Shown here: positions 60,796-62,328 of the stretch, piece after piece
How the letters are laid out: every line of letters begins with the position of its first letter
How positions within the stretch are numbered: the stretch's first letter is position 1
Assembly (NCBI RefSeq): GCF_001552175.1
Contig: NZ_BCQR01000059.1
Span: 1 to 62,328 of the forward strand
Direction of reading: 5' to 3'
From: Actinomadura kijaniata NBRC 14229
GTDB taxonomy: Bacteria > Actinomycetota > Actinomycetes > Streptosporangiales > Streptosporangiaceae
Length of the DNA stretch: 62,328 bases
Made by a program: the position numbers and the translations under genes
The notes under the pieces: generated by a model
Told to the model about the DNA's origin: nothing
What the model saw: the letters and a program-made list of their open reading frames with translations, nothing else
Database searches by the model: none

Positions 60796-60824
60796 TTGAC
60801 AGCGGCCGCTCCGTCACGCAGAAT
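60796..60824 (+). promoter_or_regulatory. Promoter TTGACA-17-CAGAAT
   Basis: A consensus -35 box (TTGACA, 60796-60801) is spaced exactly 17 nt from CAGAAT (60819-60824). It is the best sigma-70-like promoter in the window and reads into the 45-codon ORF at 60893. Confidence 0.6.
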
Positions 60825-60892
60825 CATCGTACTGGCACTTTCAGTGAACGGGACCTTCGGTCCATGTTCCTTGATCGGTGAAGCGAGGGCCC

Positions 60893-61030
60893 ATGCACAA
60901 CGGCATCCACATCGACCGGGCGACGGGTCGGCTCTGCGCGGCCGCGTTCCTGCCGGGCCTGACGGTCTCCGCGTTCGACGGCCTCCGGCTGGCGCAACGC
61001 CTGCTCACGCTCGTCCAGTCGCTGCTGTGA
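60893..61030 (+). CDS. Small ORF (45 aa) behind a consensus promoter
   Basis: ATG 60893 after GCGAGGGCCC opens 45 codons (MHNGIHIDRATGRLCAAAFLPGLTVSAFDGLRLAQRLLTLVQSLL) with an amphipathic, hydrophobic C-terminal half. No family is recognised. It is about 70 nt downstream of a TTGACA/CAGAAT promoter and faces the EspR-like regulator gene. It could be a small regulatory or membrane-active peptide, or a remnant. Confidence 0.45.
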   Translation: MHNGIHIDRATGRLCAAAFLPGLTVSAFDGLRLAQRLLTLVQSLL

Positions 61031-61145
61031 TCCCCGTCCCGGCACGCGCCCGAGCGGCGGCGCCCCGTCCCGGGGCGACGCCCCTCCCCCGGCTCCGCCC
61101 GGTCACGCCGGATCTCCCCGGCGGCCGATATGCCGGGCACGCTGA

Positions 61146-61185
61146 GCGGCCTGGCCGACCGCATGGAAGTCGGCGGCCAGGCCGC
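61146..61185 (-). terminator. Hairpin after the EspR-like gene
   Basis: An 11-bp stem (61146-61156 with 61175-61185) plus an inner GAC/GTC, between convergent genes. No T-run. Confidence 0.45.
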
Positions 61186-61256
61186 CCAGAGACGAACGCG
61201 CCCAGCCCCCATGCCCCCGCAAGGGCGGGGCTGACACGGCGGGCGTGCCGGAAGGG

Positions 61257-61742
61257 TCAGCCGTCGCCGTTGGGGGGGCGTTCCGGGTGCTGGCGGAGGC
61301 GGTCGGCGCGGGCGGCGGCCAGGATCATCTCGTCGACCACCCAGCGGGCCTGGGGGGACAGGTCCACCAGGGCGCGCAGCACCTCCGACCGCACCACCCC
61401 GGCCTCCACCTCGCGGCGCAGGGCCTTGAACGTCAGATCGTCGTCGATCGGCCCGGCCTCGCCCGGGAAGCCGAAGTAACCGATCGGCACCCCGAAGAAC
61501 GTGGCCAGCGCCGTGAGGGTCTTGAGCTGCGGGTTGTCCTGGCGGCCGGTGCGCAGCTTCCACACCGTGGTGGAGGAGATGTCCTCACCGGTGGCGCGGG
61601 CGATCGCGGCGGCGGTCTCCACGTTGTTGCGCGGCGGCGGAGCCTCCGCCGGCCACATGTTCCGGATCAGCCACTCGACCTTCTCCGCCAGGGTCGCCGA
61701 CGGCGCGACTCCCTGAACGTCCCCCGACCTCGTCCGCACCAC
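61257..61742 (-). CDS. EspR-like XRE-family DNA-binding protein
   Basis: 161 residues. The N-terminal helix-turn-helix (ETAAAIARATGEDISSTTVWKLRTGRQDNPQLKTLTALATFFGVPIGYFG) and the all-helical C-terminal dimer domain follow the EspR plan of mycobacteria (loop PPG/PPR, N-P at the recognition helix, xYF). EspR controls ESX secretion genes and acts as a nucleoid protein; here no ESX gene is in view. GTG 61742 follows GGAGG with 6-nt spacing; GTG 61760 is an alternative. An AT-rich promoter (TAAAAT at 61771-61776) lies just upstream. Confidence 0.8.
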   Translation of the reverse strand: MVRTRSGDVQGVAPSATLAEKVEWLIRNMWPAEAPPPRNNVETAAAIARATGEDISSTTVWKLRTGRQDNPQLKTLTALATFFGVPIGYFGFPGEAGPIDDDLTFKALRREVEAGVVRSEVLRALVDLSPQARWVVDEMILAAARADRLRQHPERPPNGDG

Positions 61743-61959
61743 GGCACCCCTCCGCCTCACGTGTCCAACGATTTTAATTGACCGGTCGCCCCCACGTCAG
61801 CAAAGGACACGGATGGTTCCGGACGGTATCGAGCCGATCACGGATTGGTACCTTCCCGCCGACGTGCCGCGCCGGAACCGTGACCGGCGGTGTGGCGGCT
61901 GCTTTCATCGGACCGTCACCGCAGGTCATCCGCTGTTCATCCCCGGGGAGGGGCCGTCC

Positions 61960-62328
61960 GTGCCAGCCCATGTCGTTCCGGCCGTCCGCGCCGGCCTGGC
62001 CGCCGCCGCACTGCTCGCCGCGCTGGCGGGACCGCTCTCCGGCACGGCGGACGCCCGGTGCATCGAGCTGCGGGGCGCGCCGGCACGGGTGTTCGACCGG
62101 AGCGAGCTGTGCCGGAGCCTGCGCTCCGGGCTGACCACCGGGCAGCCGGACATGGACCGCGCGCTCCGCCGGTCGGCGCGCGAGGCCCCGCGGCGGACGG
62201 CCACCGGGGCCCGGCAGGCGGCCCGCCCCGCCGGGGCACCGGCCCGGAAGAAGACCCGTGTCCGGGAGCGTCCGGCCAGGTCGCAGCCGTTGCGCCGGGA
62301 GCCGGTGCGGCTGGAGGCGCCGCCCGGC
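61960..62328 (+). CDS. Secreted basic protein (3' end outside window)
   Basis: GTG 61960 after GGGGAGGGGCCGTCC begins an open frame of 123 codons that runs off the window. The first 31 residues form a signal peptide (hydrophobic LAAAALLAALAGPLSG, cleavage near ADA). The mature part has two cysteines, then becomes Arg/Ala/Pro-rich. No family can be named from this part. Confidence 0.6.
   Translation, partial: MPAHVVPAVRAGLAAAALLAALAGPLSGTADARCIELRGAPARVFDRSELCRSLRSGLTTGQPDMDRALRRSAREAPRRTATGARQAARPAGAPARKKTRVRERPARSQPLRREPVRLEAPPG

Overview
The window is very GC-rich (third codon positions almost all G or C), uses many GTG starts and dense operons. Its gene order (recG, DAK2, rpmB, thiD, thiL, DUF3515; ddl, gpsA, plsC, cofC, hup, leuD, leuC, ndgR) is the classic high-GC Gram-positive arrangement. 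It is a filamentous-type actinomycete; Actinomadura or another member of the Thermomonosporaceae is my best guess, from memory and unverified.

Layout. 1-4.4 kb: a cut-off Ser/Thr kinase, a HEAT-repeat protein preceded by a 26-residue leader peptide of the sulfur-linked type, and an MFS exporter behind two CsoR-like palindromes. 4.5-12.4 kb: conserved core (recG, DAK2 kinase, rpmB, thiD, a membrane-anchored CBM2-like protein, thiL, a stand-alone Lrp domain, DUF3515 lipoprotein). 12.4-36.9 kb: accessory DNA lying between DUF3515 and ddl, which are normally neighbours. 36.9-46.1 kb: core resumes (ddl, PLP lyase, gpsA, plsC, cofC, hup, leuD, leuC, ndgR). 46.1-62.3 kb: a second accessory stretch: TetR with a GH3 glucosidase, DUF2165 and DUF202 membrane proteins, LysR, two AraC regulators, a SAM hydrolase/amino-acid ABC/Nudix operon, an alternative-oxidase-like diiron protein, an internally deleted glycosidase-like gene and an EspR-like regulator.

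The most interesting part is 15.9-32.8 kb. It carries a CYP51 (sterol 14-alpha-demethylase type) oxidation module whose gene content and order closely match, from memory, the Mycobacterium tuberculosis Rv0762c-Rv0771 cluster: small NTF2-like protein, ferredoxin, CYP51, SDR, CYP123-like P450 and TetR on one arm; aldehyde dehydrogenase, SDR, 3-hydroxyisobutyrate-dehydrogenase-like protein and CMD protein on the other. Here the two divergent arms are about 8.9 kb apart, but copies of the same 18-bp palindrome (core GGACACGTGTCC) sit at the tetR start, at the aldehyde dehydrogenase start and, with one changed base, at an intervening hypothetical gene. The intervening DNA holds a second DHFR-family gene, a membrane protein, a TnpB with a stop at codon 5, a three-gene tRNA array with 1-nt spacers that includes two class-I tRNAs with leucine anticodons, a kinase, a diiron protein/ferredoxin-reductase pair, and a decayed duplicate of the hypothetical gene whose start codon has become ACG.

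All functions are inferred from reading the sequence; no database search was run.
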